64,000 nt of DNA from JABCPE02 sp963530295 (lineage in GTDB: Bacteria > Bacteroidota > Bacteroidia > Flavobacteriales > Weeksellaceae), in NCBI GenBank assembly GCA_963530295.1, contig CAUSCF010000002.1, positions 1-64,000 of the forward strand, read 5' to 3'. How positions within the stretch are numbered: position 1 is the stretch's first letter; every line of letters begins with the position of its first letter. The position numbers and the translations under genes are program-made. Shown one piece after another: positions 1 through 8,657 of this stretch. The notes below the pieces were generated by a model. It saw nothing but the letters and a program-made list of their open reading frames with translations, made no database searches and had not been told where the DNA came from.

Positions 1-621
1 CAAGCCAAACTTCCTGAAGTAGAAGCTGATTACAAGGCAAACCCTTCCTTGCTGAACAAAGTGCGCTTAGGGATTATTTATCACGAAGTAGCCTTAAATT
101 TAGGCTTTTTTAGCAAGCAGTACAAAGGTTATGCACAAAAGAGTCTTACGATTTTATCAGAATGCGAAGCCAACCCCAAAACACCTGAGGCGTTACAACC
201 TTTTATCCTTTCTTACGAGGCTTCGGCAATGGCTTTGGTAGCCGGCGAAACTTTCAAGCTGTCACTTATCGGCAAGTGTTTTAAACTCTTTGAAACAGCT
301 ATTAAAAAATACGGAGAGGTGCACTATCTACCTGAATTTATGCGTGGTAGTGTAGCCGAGAACCTACCTTGGTTTTATTTCAGCAAGCGTGCTTTAGCTA
401 AAATCGACTTTGAAAATATTATCCGAAAGGAGGCTCAAAATCCCGAGTACGCTTCGTGGAAGATAATGAGTTTTGTGTATTGGGCGTGGGCAAAGCAACA
501 CCCTCAGCGCAAATACCGCGCGCAAGCCCTTGCCTATCTACAAAAAGCGATAGAGCTTGACCCTCATTATTTAGCAGGGCGCAAACGATCAGAAGAGCTG
601 ATGGCACAATTTACTAATTAG
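1..621 (+). CDS. TPR-like protein, 5' end outside window
   Basis: The reading frame is open from the first base of the window, so the true start lies upstream and only the C-terminal 206 residues are present. The protein is alpha-helical, rich in Ala, Leu and Tyr, and ends in a segment around residues 175-200 (AQALAYLQKAIELDPHY) that fits a tetratricopeptide repeat. No signal peptide or membrane segment is visible in the part present. It is followed by a remnant and then by genes resembling toxin-immunity proteins, so it could belong to that accessory block. Its function is unknown. Confidence 0.6.
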   Translation, partial: QAKLPEVEADYKANPSLLNKVRLGIIYHEVALNLGFFSKQYKGYAQKSLTILSECEANPKTPEALQPFILSYEASAMALVAGETFKLSLIGKCFKLFETAIKKYGEVHYLPEFMRGSVAENLPWFYFSKRALAKIDFENIIRKEAQNPEYASWKIMSFVYWAWAKQHPQRKYRAQALAYLQKAIELDPHYLAGRKRSEELMAQFTN

Positions 622-684
622 AAACTAATGATTATTAATTGATATTTTTTGTACTTTTGACATTGCTAAAAGCACAATGTTTGA

Positions 685-852
685 ACCATTTGTTTTACTC
701 TATATTATGTAGGTTTAGATGGCGAAAATCCCATAGGCAACACCCAGCAGACTTACAAAATATATGATGAAGAAGGCAATCTTATTTCTGATTGTAGCGA
801 ATTGGAAGCCAGCGCTTATGAATACTTTCACGAGCGTAAATATGAAATTTAA
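685..852 (+). pseudogene. C-terminal remnant of a lost gene
   Basis: A frame without a start codon runs from just after a stop at 682-684 to TAA at 850-852. It encodes a plausible protein tail (GENPIGNTQQTYKIYDEEGN followed by about 25 acidic and aromatic residues). The codon use looks coding, yet the preceding bases hold no usable start. A TAnnTTTG-type element at 652-659 lies upstream, so the picture is a promoter and a gene tail with the middle deleted. The parent gene is not identified; an immunity-type gene is a guess from the neighbours. Confidence 0.5.
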
Positions 853-892
853 ATTCTTAAAAACAATTTAAATTTTCTCATTAGTTAATTAG

Positions 893-900
893 TATCTTTG
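893..900 (+). promoter_or_regulatory. -7 promoter element TATCTTTG
   Basis: A perfect Bacteroidota -7 motif lies 20 bases before the ATG of the 370-residue gene at 921. No clear -33 TTG is present. Confidence 0.55.
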
Positions 901-920
901 TTTCATATTAAAAATAAAAA

Positions 921-2033
921 ATGACCAAATTCATTACCCAAAAAGACCAAATCATCGCGCAAATGCGTGCAGAACTCTCAGAAACCATTGAGGAAGACCG
1001 TTACTATACAGAACAGAATATAACTGATTGTAACGCGCATTTGGGGGCTTTTTTGGCAAAATTAGAAAAATCCAATCAAGCCACTGATAAACAGACCTAC
1101 CTCGCAGAAGCTATACAAACCCTTTGTGAGCAACTCTCCACCTTCAACGATCCTGAGGAAGAAGAAATGCCTGAGTATCTTTGGGGTTTTCTTTACAATG
1201 GTTATACGGTGGAACTTTCTAACTTTATCCGTGAAGCTGCTTTGGCGTATGGTTTTGAAACACCAGCACCTACAGTAATTGCGCTAAATAATTGCAGCGT
1301 GGAAATAGATGATTTTGATTGGTTTTCAGTAGTATTAGGAAATGAGGAAGACAATTTTGTATGTTTGGAATACGACCCTAAAACACATCAATATTTCTAT
1401 GATGAAAACCCTTACGGAGACGCTTATCCTCTACCTCTTTACAATGTGCAAGTAAATGCCGATTATAGCGAATTATCCTTTGAAGTGCTTTCAAAATGGA
1501 AAATAGAATGCTTTCAGTTCTTGGCTCAATATCCATCGGACAAGATATGGATTAAAACTATTTATGATTTGCATACTAAACAAGCCCTCTTAAATAGGCG
1601 AGAAAAGCACTGGAGCACAATTAGATTGGGAACAGAAAAAGGTAAATTATTTGAGCTAAGAACTACTGAATATGACAATGAAGGGCATATAATCCCTTCT
1701 GCTGAAGAAGGCGGAGGCTTTAGTATTTTTACTATGGGAATCAATGAAGAGAACAAATTACAAAGCCGTAATGAAGTTGCTGATACAAAGATTTTGTTTG
1801 AAAAAACATTCTTTAGAGATGCTCGTGAAGAAGAATGGCGACTCTATGAACTTCAAAATATCACTATACAAAACGGGATAGTAACCATTACTTCTACAGA
1901 TGAGGTCATAACTCGTGACGAAAATTGGGAACTGATAAGAGGAAATATTGCTCCTATAAGTCTAAGCTATGAACTCAAAAACAGCGACTTCGTATTGAAT
2001 TTCATTCAAAAGGTTATAGAGACAATAAACTAA
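921..2033 (+). CDS. Unrecognised 370-residue cytoplasmic protein
   Basis: I do not recognise a family. The protein has no signal peptide or membrane segment and is strongly acidic. Residues 1-90 are predicted helical. The middle (about 95-190) is rich in Tyr, Asp and Trp (DDFDWFSVVLGNEEDNF). The C-terminal half has beta-like segments (WSTIRLGTEKGKLFELRTTE). It sits in a run of small genes that look like polymorphic-toxin immunity proteins, downstream of its own TATCTTTG promoter, and 40 bases before the next gene, so an immunity role is possible but is inferred from context only. Confidence 0.7.
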   Translation: MTKFITQKDQIIAQMRAELSETIEEDRYYTEQNITDCNAHLGAFLAKLEKSNQATDKQTYLAEAIQTLCEQLSTFNDPEEEEMPEYLWGFLYNGYTVELSNFIREAALAYGFETPAPTVIALNNCSVEIDDFDWFSVVLGNEEDNFVCLEYDPKTHQYFYDENPYGDAYPLPLYNVQVNADYSELSFEVLSKWKIECFQFLAQYPSDKIWIKTIYDLHTKQALLNRREKHWSTIRLGTEKGKLFELRTTEYDNEGHIIPSAEEGGGFSIFTMGINEENKLQSRNEVADTKILFEKTFFRDAREEEWRLYELQNITIQNGIVTITSTDEVITRDENWELIRGNIAPISLSYELKNSDFVLNFIQKVIETIN

Positions 2034-2073
2034 TTATCATCGTCTTGGTTTTATAAACTAAAAAGGAACAAAC

Positions 2074-2460
2074 ATGAAACAGAAATTGCGCAAATTGATT
2101 CATAAAGACAAAGAGTATTTGTATAGAATAAATACAGCCTACAACACGAAAAAAGACAACACCTCTCTGCTCTCTGTGCGTATCTTTTTGGCAGGAGAAA
2201 AAAACACGCCTTTATGTATCGATTTCATCACCATTGAGGATAAATACATGGGACAACCTCTCAACGGCAATATCAGTTTACTGAACAAAAACACACAAAC
2301 CAAAGAAACCATAAACCTCAACGAGCCCAAATATATCCCAAAACTGATTGACTGGGGAGAGGAGCAAGGCTGGAAAGGAGACAACAAAATCCCGCCACTA
2401 AACGGACTTCTTTTCTTGGAGCTTTTAGGGTATGATATTGCTCCCATACAAACCGATTGA
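2074..2460 (+). CDS. Small protein, possible immunity protein
   Basis: A 128-residue soluble protein of unknown family. It has a basic N-terminus (MKQKLRKLIHKDKEYLYRIN), a central beta-rich part and an ending GYDIAPIQTD. A similar phrase (CYDIAPV) occurs in the WapI-like protein encoded at 4447-4881, so the two may share a fold or ligand surface. It follows the 370-residue gene by 40 bases on the same strand and probably shares its transcript. A role as the immunity partner of a secreted toxin is inferred from the neighbours, not from a recognised domain. Confidence 0.6.
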   Translation: MKQKLRKLIHKDKEYLYRINTAYNTKKDNTSLLSVRIFLAGEKNTPLCIDFITIEDKYMGQPLNGNISLLNKNTQTKETINLNEPKYIPKLIDWGEEQGWKGDNKIPPLNGLLFLELLGYDIAPIQTD

Positions 2461-2515
2461 AAAAGCCCACACTACTAGTCTGAGTTATTTTTCATTGTTA
2501 ATTCATTGATTTTTA

Positions 2516-2523
2516 TATCTTTG
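2516..2523 (+). promoter_or_regulatory. -7 element TATCTTTG with -33 TTG
   Basis: TATCTTTG is preceded by TTG at 2495-2497, 18 bases upstream, close to the normal Bacteroidota arrangement. It would give an AT-rich leader of about 90 bases before the gene at 2622. Confidence 0.55.
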
Positions 2524-2621
2524 TATTACAACATAAATGTATTGAAATCAATATTATTTTTATTATTTCCACTTTTTCTTTGGTATTAAACCTTTTTAAA
2601 CAAAATTAAAATCAAGTTCTT

Positions 2622-3065
2622 ATGAAACAATATAAAATCACAGATTTTACACAGGACAGCAACGACCCTACTTCTTATGATGGGACGGTGGTTGTTGGCG
2701 GAAAAGAATTAGGTGTGAGCATCATCCTTGAAGATGAAGGCGAAACTGAAAAGGTAGAGCAACTGATGAACACCTTTATCAGTGAGATAGACACCCTATC
2801 TCCAAAAGCAAAAGAATGTATTGCTAATGAATTTTTAGACCTCTACAATGACAACTGGCGTTTTGGTGATGATGACGAAGATGATCCCGATAAACCTGAA
2901 CTCACTAAAGAGGAATTTATGGAAGCCCTTAGCTTGCGAAGTCTCTTGTTTTACAGCGAGGATGTAGAAGTCTTCTTTGATGACAACGATATGTTCTTAG
3001 GACACTCACTTATCGCCTCAGACTTTGATGGTGAGAATTTCAATGATGCCCAAATGTTTGGTTAG
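2622..3065 (+). CDS. DUF2262/DUF2004-like probable immunity protein
   Basis: A 147-residue, very acidic soluble protein. The C-terminal half has the pattern of the DUF2262/DUF2004 group found among bacterial toxin-immunity proteins: LYNDNWR, then LTKEEFMEALSLRSLLFY, then a negatively charged VEVFFDDNDMFLGHSLI and a final glycine-rich turn. The match is by eye. Known members occur beside SUKH-family immunity genes, and the next gene here is SUKH-like, starting 15 bases after this stop, so the two are probably co-transcribed. No toxin gene is visible beside them. Confidence 0.6.
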   Translation: MKQYKITDFTQDSNDPTSYDGTVVVGGKELGVSIILEDEGETEKVEQLMNTFISEIDTLSPKAKECIANEFLDLYNDNWRFGDDDEDDPDKPELTKEEFMEALSLRSLLFYSEDVEVFFDDNDMFLGHSLIASDFDGENFNDAQMFG

Positions 3066-3080
3066 AATAATTGATTGAAA

Positions 3081-3551
3081 ATGACCTTAGAAACTATCAT
3101 TGCCCATTACAGAAGTCGCTTAGCCTCATTACCCGATGCCATACTTATTGGCGAAATCCCCGAAGGTGCTGAAAGTATTCCCCCAAAGGTGTTACAACTC
3201 ATAGCTCCTGCACATTGTTCATTTTTAAAGCTTTGCAATGGTGGAACTTTTGGCGATATCATTCTGTGGAGTGCAGAGGAACTGTTGGAAAACCAATATC
3301 ACATTCCTGCCGAACAGCCTTCGTGGTATGAAATAGGGCAGCTTTTGTACGAGCCGCTTTTCCTTGATAAACATACCCAATGTGTGATATTCCCTGCTGA
3401 TGTCTATGAAGGGATTGAGGGCATAGAGGTTGATTTTGATACTTTTATAAGAGAATATATTTTTGGGAGCAAATACAAAGAAAAAATTATAGGCTATGAC
3501 AATGAAGATGATGATTGGTCGGCATTTTTAAATGATTCTTCTATAAGTTAA
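3081..3551 (+). CDS. SUKH (SMI1/KNR4)-like immunity protein
   Basis: A 156-residue soluble protein. The segment FLKLCNGGTFGDIILWSAEE (about residues 47-66) has the NGG turn and the following strand-helix pattern of SMI1/KNR4 (SUKH) proteins, a large family of immunity proteins against nuclease and deaminase toxins. I place the start at ATG 3081; a TTG six bases earlier is in frame but less likely. The gene follows the DUF2262-like gene by 15 bases. The target toxin is not in the window. Confidence 0.6.
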   Translation: MTLETIIAHYRSRLASLPDAILIGEIPEGAESIPPKVLQLIAPAHCSFLKLCNGGTFGDIILWSAEELLENQYHIPAEQPSWYEIGQLLYEPLFLDKHTQCVIFPADVYEGIEGIEVDFDTFIREYIFGSKYKEKIIGYDNEDDDWSAFLNDSSIS

Positions 3552-3629
3552 ACTTTTATATAGACAAGCTACAAGAAAGGTATAAGCAGGAATGAAATAC
3601 GAAGTAAAACAAATCTTAGAAATTATAGT

Positions 3630-4340
3630 ATGAAATTTTGTAGAAAAGATTTAGAAAATAAAGAAAAGTATGATGAATTAAATGTGTTTCTGACAGAAAA
3701 AATCGATGAAAATCCTCTTGAAACAGCAAAAATAATTCTAAATATCGCTTTGAAATTTCGCCAATCATCAGTATTATATTCAGATAATATACTTTTTCTA
3801 GAGCATGTAGCCCAGTTTGCAACATTTCATAAAAGTGATAAAAAAATTTTGGAAACCTGCATCAATGCAATTGGAGAGTTCGGCGGGTTATCAAAGGATG
3901 AAAATTGTAAATGGTTTTGTTTTAATTTTTTAAAGTCCTTTAAAAACGATGAGGATAAAAAAATAAAGTATGTAGCAAATCTACTGACTATCTCTCTATA
4001 CCCAGATTTTTTCATGCAAGAGCCTGACTTTTTTGAAGATGCTATGCACATATCCAGCCTCGCTCCAAGAGAACATACAATGAAAGCTTTTGCTGTTTTT
4101 ATAAGCGGACAAATAAATAACATTCGAAAAGAAGACCTGAGTAATTCTTTGAAAATATTTGATGAATACTCAAAATCTTCAAGGAATATATTTACAAAAC
4201 AGGAATATAAAAAACTGGCAGAGACTTTATCAAAGCATGTCGAAGGAAAAATCACTTTGAAAGCTTCAGAATTAACTTCAATTGCGACTGATTACGCAAT
4301 CAAACAAACAAGGAAAATTGCTAATATTAACAAGCCATAG
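3630..4340 (+). CDS. Unrecognised helical protein, 236 residues
   Basis: The product is almost wholly alpha-helical, with repeated aliphatic/aromatic spacing that could form HEAT- or TPR-like hairpins, and is rich in Lys and Phe. It has no signal peptide and no membrane segment. Its A+T content and Lys-rich codon use differ from the more balanced genes just before it. It stands in the immunity-like block 78 bases after the SUKH-like gene. I can assign no function. Confidence 0.6.
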   Translation: MKFCRKDLENKEKYDELNVFLTEKIDENPLETAKIILNIALKFRQSSVLYSDNILFLEHVAQFATFHKSDKKILETCINAIGEFGGLSKDENCKWFCFNFLKSFKNDEDKKIKYVANLLTISLYPDFFMQEPDFFEDAMHISSLAPREHTMKAFAVFISGQINNIRKEDLSNSLKIFDEYSKSSRNIFTKQEYKKLAETLSKHVEGKITLKASELTSIATDYAIKQTRKIANINKP

Positions 4341-4344
4341 CCTG

Positions 4345-4446
4345 CATGTAAGTTACTCAGAAACCATCATCGTCAAACGCTTATTAGGCTTCTTTCTTAA
4401 CGAATTACAATACAAACACGGACTCACAACTCGTGTTTTTTCATAA
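4345..4446 (+). pseudogene. Possible C-terminal gene remnant
   Basis: Directly after the 236-residue gene a short frame reads as a plausible protein tail (SETIIVKRLLGFFLNELQYK, then about ten more residues) ending at TAA 4444-4446. There is no start codon in this frame. It may be the end of a gene whose body was deleted, like the remnant at 685-852. The fragment is short and could be chance. Confidence 0.3.
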
Positions 4447-4881
4447 TTATTCCTTTTTAAAAGAAGCCACAGCCTCACCAAGTTCCTTTATAATCATTGC
4501 AAGAGTTTTATCATCCAAAGAAAAAGTGAGCTGATATGGCTCTTCATCATAGGAAACAGGCGCTATATCATAGCATAGCAGCACTGTAAGTTTTTTATTT
4601 TGATATTCAAAGGCTAATTCAGGCTCTATAAAATCAATTTCTGTGGATTTCTCTTTATCAGCTGAAATCTGCTCAAACCATTCTAAAAGACCCAGCACTT
4701 CAGAAAAAAGCATACACTCACTTACTCGTGTATAATATTTTCCTTCTAAATCATCTTTCACCTTCACTTCTACTTTCAGCCAATCTTCAAAATTGTCCTT
4801 CCTTTCTCGGTGCCCATGAATAGAGAAAATGATTTTTTGATGAGCGTTTTGGATTTTGAACATGATTTTTTTCTGTTGCAT
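4447..4881 (-). CDS. WapI-family-like immunity protein
   Basis: A 144-residue soluble protein with alternating strands. The order of features fits the WapI-type immunity proteins: a paired-strand start (KIIFSIHGH), the phrase DWLKVEVKVKD, a helix with LFSEVLGLLEWFEQI, then IDFIEPELAFEYQNKKLTVL and a closing helix. The call is by eye from overall pattern. Translation may start at ATG 4881, preceded by a purine-rich AAGGAAAG, or at the internal ATG 4863. It is the only gene of the accessory block on this strand, and abuts the remnant ending at 4446. Confidence 0.5.
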   Translation of the reverse strand: MQQKKIMFKIQNAHQKIIFSIHGHRERKDNFEDWLKVEVKVKDDLEGKYYTRVSECMLFSEVLGLLEWFEQISADKEKSTEIDFIEPELAFEYQNKKLTVLLCYDIAPVSYDEEPYQLTFSLDDKTLAMIIKELGEAVASFKKE

Positions 4882-5031
4882 TTCTTAATTTCTTTCCTTG
4901 AAACAAAGATAAACTAAAAATTCCCAGACACAATAACCACTATTCACGACTAATAACCATTTGCCATTTTAAAAATCTTATAATTCTTGTTAAACTTAGT
5001 TAAAACCAATGAAACAAGATCGTTTTTGCAT

Positions 5032-5039
5032 TAAATTTG
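5032..5039 (+). promoter_or_regulatory. -7 element TAAATTTG upstream of htrA
   Basis: The motif lies 33 bases before ATG 5073 and inside the frame that would extend the protein to a TTG at 5037, which argues for the ATG as the real start. Confidence 0.55.
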
Positions 5040-5072
5040 TATCAACAAAATCAAAGTAAATACAACATTTAT

Positions 5073-6590
5073 ATGAAAAACCAATTGAAAAAACTTGCTC
5101 CTTTTGCATTAGTAGGAATACTTTCTGGGGCGACGACCTTTGGAGCAATTAACTATTTTAATGATGAACAAAATAACGCCGATTTTTCTTATTTCACCAC
5201 TTCTGGGAAAAACGCCATACCAGCAGGGCTGAACGGAGCGTCTTCTGACAACTTCGTAAAAGCTTCTAAAACAACAGTTCCTGCCGTGGTTACGATAAGA
5301 AACTATCAAAACAATATGCCTTCCTCTGGAAGATCTATGGATCAGGATATTTTTGAGTTTTTCTTCGGAGATGGATTCAGAAATAATAGAAGCCAAAGAC
5401 AAGAAGCACCAAAAGACCTGCCTTCTGGGTTGGGTTCGGGAGTTATAATCTCGCCTGATGGATACATCATATCAAATAACCATGTGGTAGCAGGAGCTAG
5501 CAAACTAGAAGTAGTTCTAAGCAACAAAAAAACTTACACTGCGACACTCATCGGAACTGACCCGAGTACAGACATCGCACTACTAAAAATAGAAGACAAA
5601 GGACTTCCTTATCTTAACTTTGCGAACTCAGATTTAGTTGAGGTAGGACAATGGGTTCTTGCCGTGGGAAATCCACTTGGGCTTAACTCTACCGTTACGG
5701 CGGGAATTGTCTCTGCAAAAGGCAGAAATATAGACCTTCTCAGCCAGCAAAGTAGAACACCGATAGAAAGTTTTATCCAAACTGATGCTGCCATCAACAA
5801 AGGAAACAGTGGAGGAGCATTAGTAAATCTAAACGGAGATTTGATTGGGATAAACTCTGCAATCTCTTCATCTTCTGGATATTACGAAGGATATGGATTT
5901 GCTGTTCCTGCTAATTTAGCGAAAAAAGTAGTTGAAGATATCAAGAAATTTGGTCTTGTTCAGAGAGGATTCTTAGGAGTTGGGTCTTTAGATTTGTCTA
6001 ATGATTTACAGGTTAAAACATACAACCAAAGAAACAAAACCAGCCTAAAATCTGGAAAAGGTATCTATGTCACAGATGTTGCTAAAAACAGTGGTGCAGA
6101 AGATGCAGGAATCAAAACAGGAGATATCATCACTAAGATTGATAATGTAAACATCGATGGATTCTCTGACCTTTCTCTGGCTATCGGCAGCAAAAGACCT
6201 GGAGACAAAGTTTCTGTAACCTACATAAGAGCTGGAAAAGAGCACAAAACTACTGCCGCTCTAAAAGACCAAAAAGGAAATACTTCTCTACGAAGCAAAG
6301 CTGACCTTAGTGTAACTGAAAAAATCGGAGGTGAGTTTGAAAGCCTAAGCGACAGAGTAAAAGTAAGCTACGGACTAAACAGCGGTGTCATCGCTAGAAA
6401 CATCGTAGATGGCGGAGAACTCTCTAAAATAGGTGTCGTGGACAACTATATCATCATGGAAATAAATGGAAAACCAGTTAATTCTCAAAAAGATATAGAA
6501 AATCTACTAAAAAATTACAAAGGAACTGTTTCTGTGGTTTATCTTGATGAGTACGGAAGAGCCACTAGAAGAGGTTTCACCATGCCTTAA
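5073..6590 (+). CDS. htrA: Do-like periplasmic serine protease (HtrA/DegP family)
   Basis: A 505-residue envelope protease/chaperone that degrades misfolded proteins. Residues 1-25 form a signal or anchor segment (LAPFALVGILSGATTFGAI). The trypsin-like domain carries the catalytic triad His137 (SNNHVVAG), Asp167 (DPSTDIALL) and Ser246 (GNSGGAL). Two PDZ domains follow, the first around residues 290-390 with a KSGKGIYVTDVAKNSGAEDA loop and the second from about 420 to the end. Length matches the family. The start at ATG 5073 is preferred because the TAAATTTG promoter overlaps any longer start. It is monocistronic: a strong terminator follows. DegP, DegQ and DegS types cannot be separated here. 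Confidence 0.95.
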   Translation: MKNQLKKLAPFALVGILSGATTFGAINYFNDEQNNADFSYFTTSGKNAIPAGLNGASSDNFVKASKTTVPAVVTIRNYQNNMPSSGRSMDQDIFEFFFGDGFRNNRSQRQEAPKDLPSGLGSGVIISPDGYIISNNHVVAGASKLEVVLSNKKTYTATLIGTDPSTDIALLKIEDKGLPYLNFANSDLVEVGQWVLAVGNPLGLNSTVTAGIVSAKGRNIDLLSQQSRTPIESFIQTDAAINKGNSGGALVNLNGDLIGINSAISSSSGYYEGYGFAVPANLAKKVVEDIKKFGLVQRGFLGVGSLDLSNDLQVKTYNQRNKTSLKSGKGIYVTDVAKNSGAEDAGIKTGDIITKIDNVNIDGFSDLSLAIGSKRPGDKVSVTYIRAGKEHKTTAALKDQKGNTSLRSKADLSVTEKIGGEFESLSDRVKVSYGLNSGVIARNIVDGGELSKIGVVDNYIIMEINGKPVNSQKDIENLLKNYKGTVSVVYLDEYGRATRRGFTMP

Positions 6591-6620
6591 AACATAATTT
6601 TTAAACTTATATTTGATTAA

Positions 6621-6660
6621 AATCCTACAAGAATCTAAAAGATTTTTGTGGGATTTTTTT
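6621..6660 (+). terminator. Rho-independent terminator after htrA
   Basis: AATCCTACAAGAATCT, an AAA loop and AGATTTTTGTGGGATT form a 16-base stem with two G-U pairs, ending in a T tract. Confidence 0.8.
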
Positions 6661-6690
6661 CTTGAAGTTTCATTTTTTCTACAAAAGTAA

Positions 6691-6698
6691 TATCTTTG
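6691..6698 (+). promoter_or_regulatory. -7 element TATCTTTG, almost leaderless
   Basis: The motif ends only five bases before ATG 6704, so the transcript probably begins at or next to the start codon. Confidence 0.6.
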
Positions 6699-6703
6699 TG
6701 CCT

Positions 6704-7300
6704 ATGGATTATAAAAAACTATTTATCCGAGGTATTTCATACAGCCAGACTCAGTCTGGTGCCTATGCCCTATTATTGGAAGAGCCAGAAACAGGGATAA
6801 AACTGCCCATCGTAATCGGTAATTTCGAAGCCCAGTCTATCTCTATGGGATTAGAAAAAGATTTTAAGCTTACTAGACCGCTTACTCATGATTTATTTGC
6901 AAGATTTATAGAAGACACCCGCTATATCATAGAATCCGTTGTGATTTATAAGATAGTAGACGGGGTATTTTTTTCTAATATCAATTTTACCAATAGACTC
7001 ATCGGGGATAGTATCACCCTAGATTCTAGAACATCTGATGCAGTAGCGATGGCAATAAGGTTTGATGCGCCTGTATATACCACTCAGGAGGTCTTGGATG
7101 AAGCAGGAATTTTACTAAATCTACAGGAAGAAGATGATGAGGACGAAATAGAAGAAACTTTCCCTGATGTCATCACAGAACCAGTAAAAAGCATGCAGGA
7201 ACTACAGGAAGAACTAGATGAAGCCGTAAAAAATGAGGATTTTGACCTCGCTCTAAAAATTCAGGAAGAAATAAAAAATAGAAATCATAATATAGAATAA
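6704..7300 (+). CDS. Bifunctional nuclease (DUF151) with UVR motif
   Basis: A 198-residue soluble protein. Residues 1-130 form the BFN/DUF151 domain (AYALLLEEPETGIKLPIVIG near the N-terminus, LDSRTSDAVAMAIR around residue 110), a family with reported RNase/DNase activity. An acidic linker (EEDDEDEIEE) leads to a C-terminal UVR motif of the UvrB/UvrC type (ELQEELDEAVKNEDFDLALK), a protein-protein contact helix pair. This BFN-UVR arrangement is the usual one in Bacteroidota. ATG 6704 is chosen over the upstream TTG because the promoter lies between them. The permease gene starts 9 bases after the stop. Confidence 0.9.
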   Translation: MDYKKLFIRGISYSQTQSGAYALLLEEPETGIKLPIVIGNFEAQSISMGLEKDFKLTRPLTHDLFARFIEDTRYIIESVVIYKIVDGVFFSNINFTNRLIGDSITLDSRTSDAVAMAIRFDAPVYTTQEVLDEAGILLNLQEEDDEDEIEETFPDVITEPVKSMQELQEELDEAVKNEDFDLALKIQEEIKNRNHNIE

Positions 7301-7309
7301 ACCAAAGAA

Positions 7310-8647
7310 ATGAACATTAAAATCAGACTTATCATTCTAAGTTTCCTCCAATTTGCAGTTTGGGGAGCCTACCTTACTTCCATGGGAAATTATTTAGGTT
7401 CTATCGGACTTGGGCAGCAGATTGGGCTTTTTTATGCCATGCAGGGCTTTGTATCCATTCTGATGCCTGCCATTATGGGGATTATCGCAGACCGCTGGAT
7501 TCCTGCACAAAAACTTTTGGGAATTTCCCACCTCATCGCTGCTATTTTCTTAGGAGTGGCAGGATATTATGGCATGCAGCATAGCGATAGCACGGACTTC
7601 ACTACTCTTTTTACTTTGTATTCTCTGAGTGTAATGTTCTACATGCCTACTATTGCCCTTTCTAATTCGGTAGCTTATTCTGCTTTAATCAATAATAATT
7701 TTGATACTATAAAAACCTTCCCACCCATCAGAACTTTTGGGACGATAGGTTTCATCGTTGCGATGCTTTTTGTGAATTTTGCTGGATTTGAAAACGGTAG
7801 TTTCACTCTTAATTTTTCTAATTCACAAGGATTTGTGAGCTTCCAAAATACTTATGCTCAGTTTTTTGTATCGGCATTCTTGGGAGTTGTGCTGTTTGCT
7901 TATTCTTTCACTTTGCCACACTGCCCTACCAATAAATCCGACGAAAAACAAACGCTATCCGATGCCCTTGGTCTGAAGGCTTTTGCTTTATTTAAGGACA
8001 AAAAAATGGCGATTTTCTTTGTGTTTTCAATGTTACTAGGAATTTCCCTACAAATAACCAACGGCTACGCCAATCCTTTCATTACAAGTTTCAAGGACAT
8101 TCCGCAGTATGCAGATTCTTGGGGCGCTAATAATGCCAATGCTTTGATATCACTTTCACAAGTTTCAGAAACACTCTGTATCTTACTGATTCCTTTCTGC
8201 TTAAAGAGATTTGGAATAAAGAAAGTGATGCTTATGGCCATGTTCTCATGGTTCCTAAGATTCGGGCTGTTCGCTGTGGGAGACCCTGGCAGTGGAGTTT
8301 GGATGTTTATCCTTTCCATGATTGTTTATGGTGTTGCTTTTGATTTCTTCAATGTATCAGGTTCGCTATTCGTAGACCAAGAAACTGATCCCAATATCCG
8401 CTCATCTGCGCAAGGAGTTTTCATGATGATGACCAATGGTTTCGGCTCTACTATCGGGATGCTTGTAGCTGGAGAGATTGTAAATCACTATCAGATTTTC
8501 TCCGACATAGACCCTGTCACAAAGATGAACGGCTGGTACAGCGCTTGGGCGATTTTTGCTTACTATGCCCTTGCTGTAGCGATTATGTTTATGATAGTTT
8601 TCAAATACAAACACACACCCGAAAAACTAGAAAATATCAATCATTAA
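7310..8647 (+). CDS. Nucleoside permease, NupG/XapB-like MFS transporter
   Basis: A 445-residue inner-membrane protein with about 12 hydrophobic helices. The N-terminus (LSFLQFAVWGAYLTSMGNYL) and the first loop (GIIADRWIPAQKLLG) match the nucleoside:proton symporter family NHS of the major facilitator superfamily. The central loop (about residues 200-225) is cytoplasmic and charged, as expected between the two six-helix halves. It would import purine or pyrimidine nucleosides. It starts 9 bases after the BFN gene and is followed by a strong terminator, so the two form an operon. Confidence 0.88.
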   Translation: MNIKIRLIILSFLQFAVWGAYLTSMGNYLGSIGLGQQIGLFYAMQGFVSILMPAIMGIIADRWIPAQKLLGISHLIAAIFLGVAGYYGMQHSDSTDFTTLFTLYSLSVMFYMPTIALSNSVAYSALINNNFDTIKTFPPIRTFGTIGFIVAMLFVNFAGFENGSFTLNFSNSQGFVSFQNTYAQFFVSAFLGVVLFAYSFTLPHCPTNKSDEKQTLSDALGLKAFALFKDKKMAIFFVFSMLLGISLQITNGYANPFITSFKDIPQYADSWGANNANALISLSQVSETLCILLIPFCLKRFGIKKVMLMAMFSWFLRFGLFAVGDPGSGVWMFILSMIVYGVAFDFFNVSGSLFVDQETDPNIRSSAQGVFMMMTNGFGSTIGMLVAGEIVNHYQIFSDIDPVTKMNGWYSAWAIFAYYALAVAIMFMIVFKYKHTPEKLENINH

Positions 8648-8657
8648 AATACAAATT

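Noticed and set aside
5037..5072. TTG start adding 12 residues to HtrA
   Set aside because: The signal-anchor segment begins properly at ATG 5073, and the promoter overlaps the TTG.
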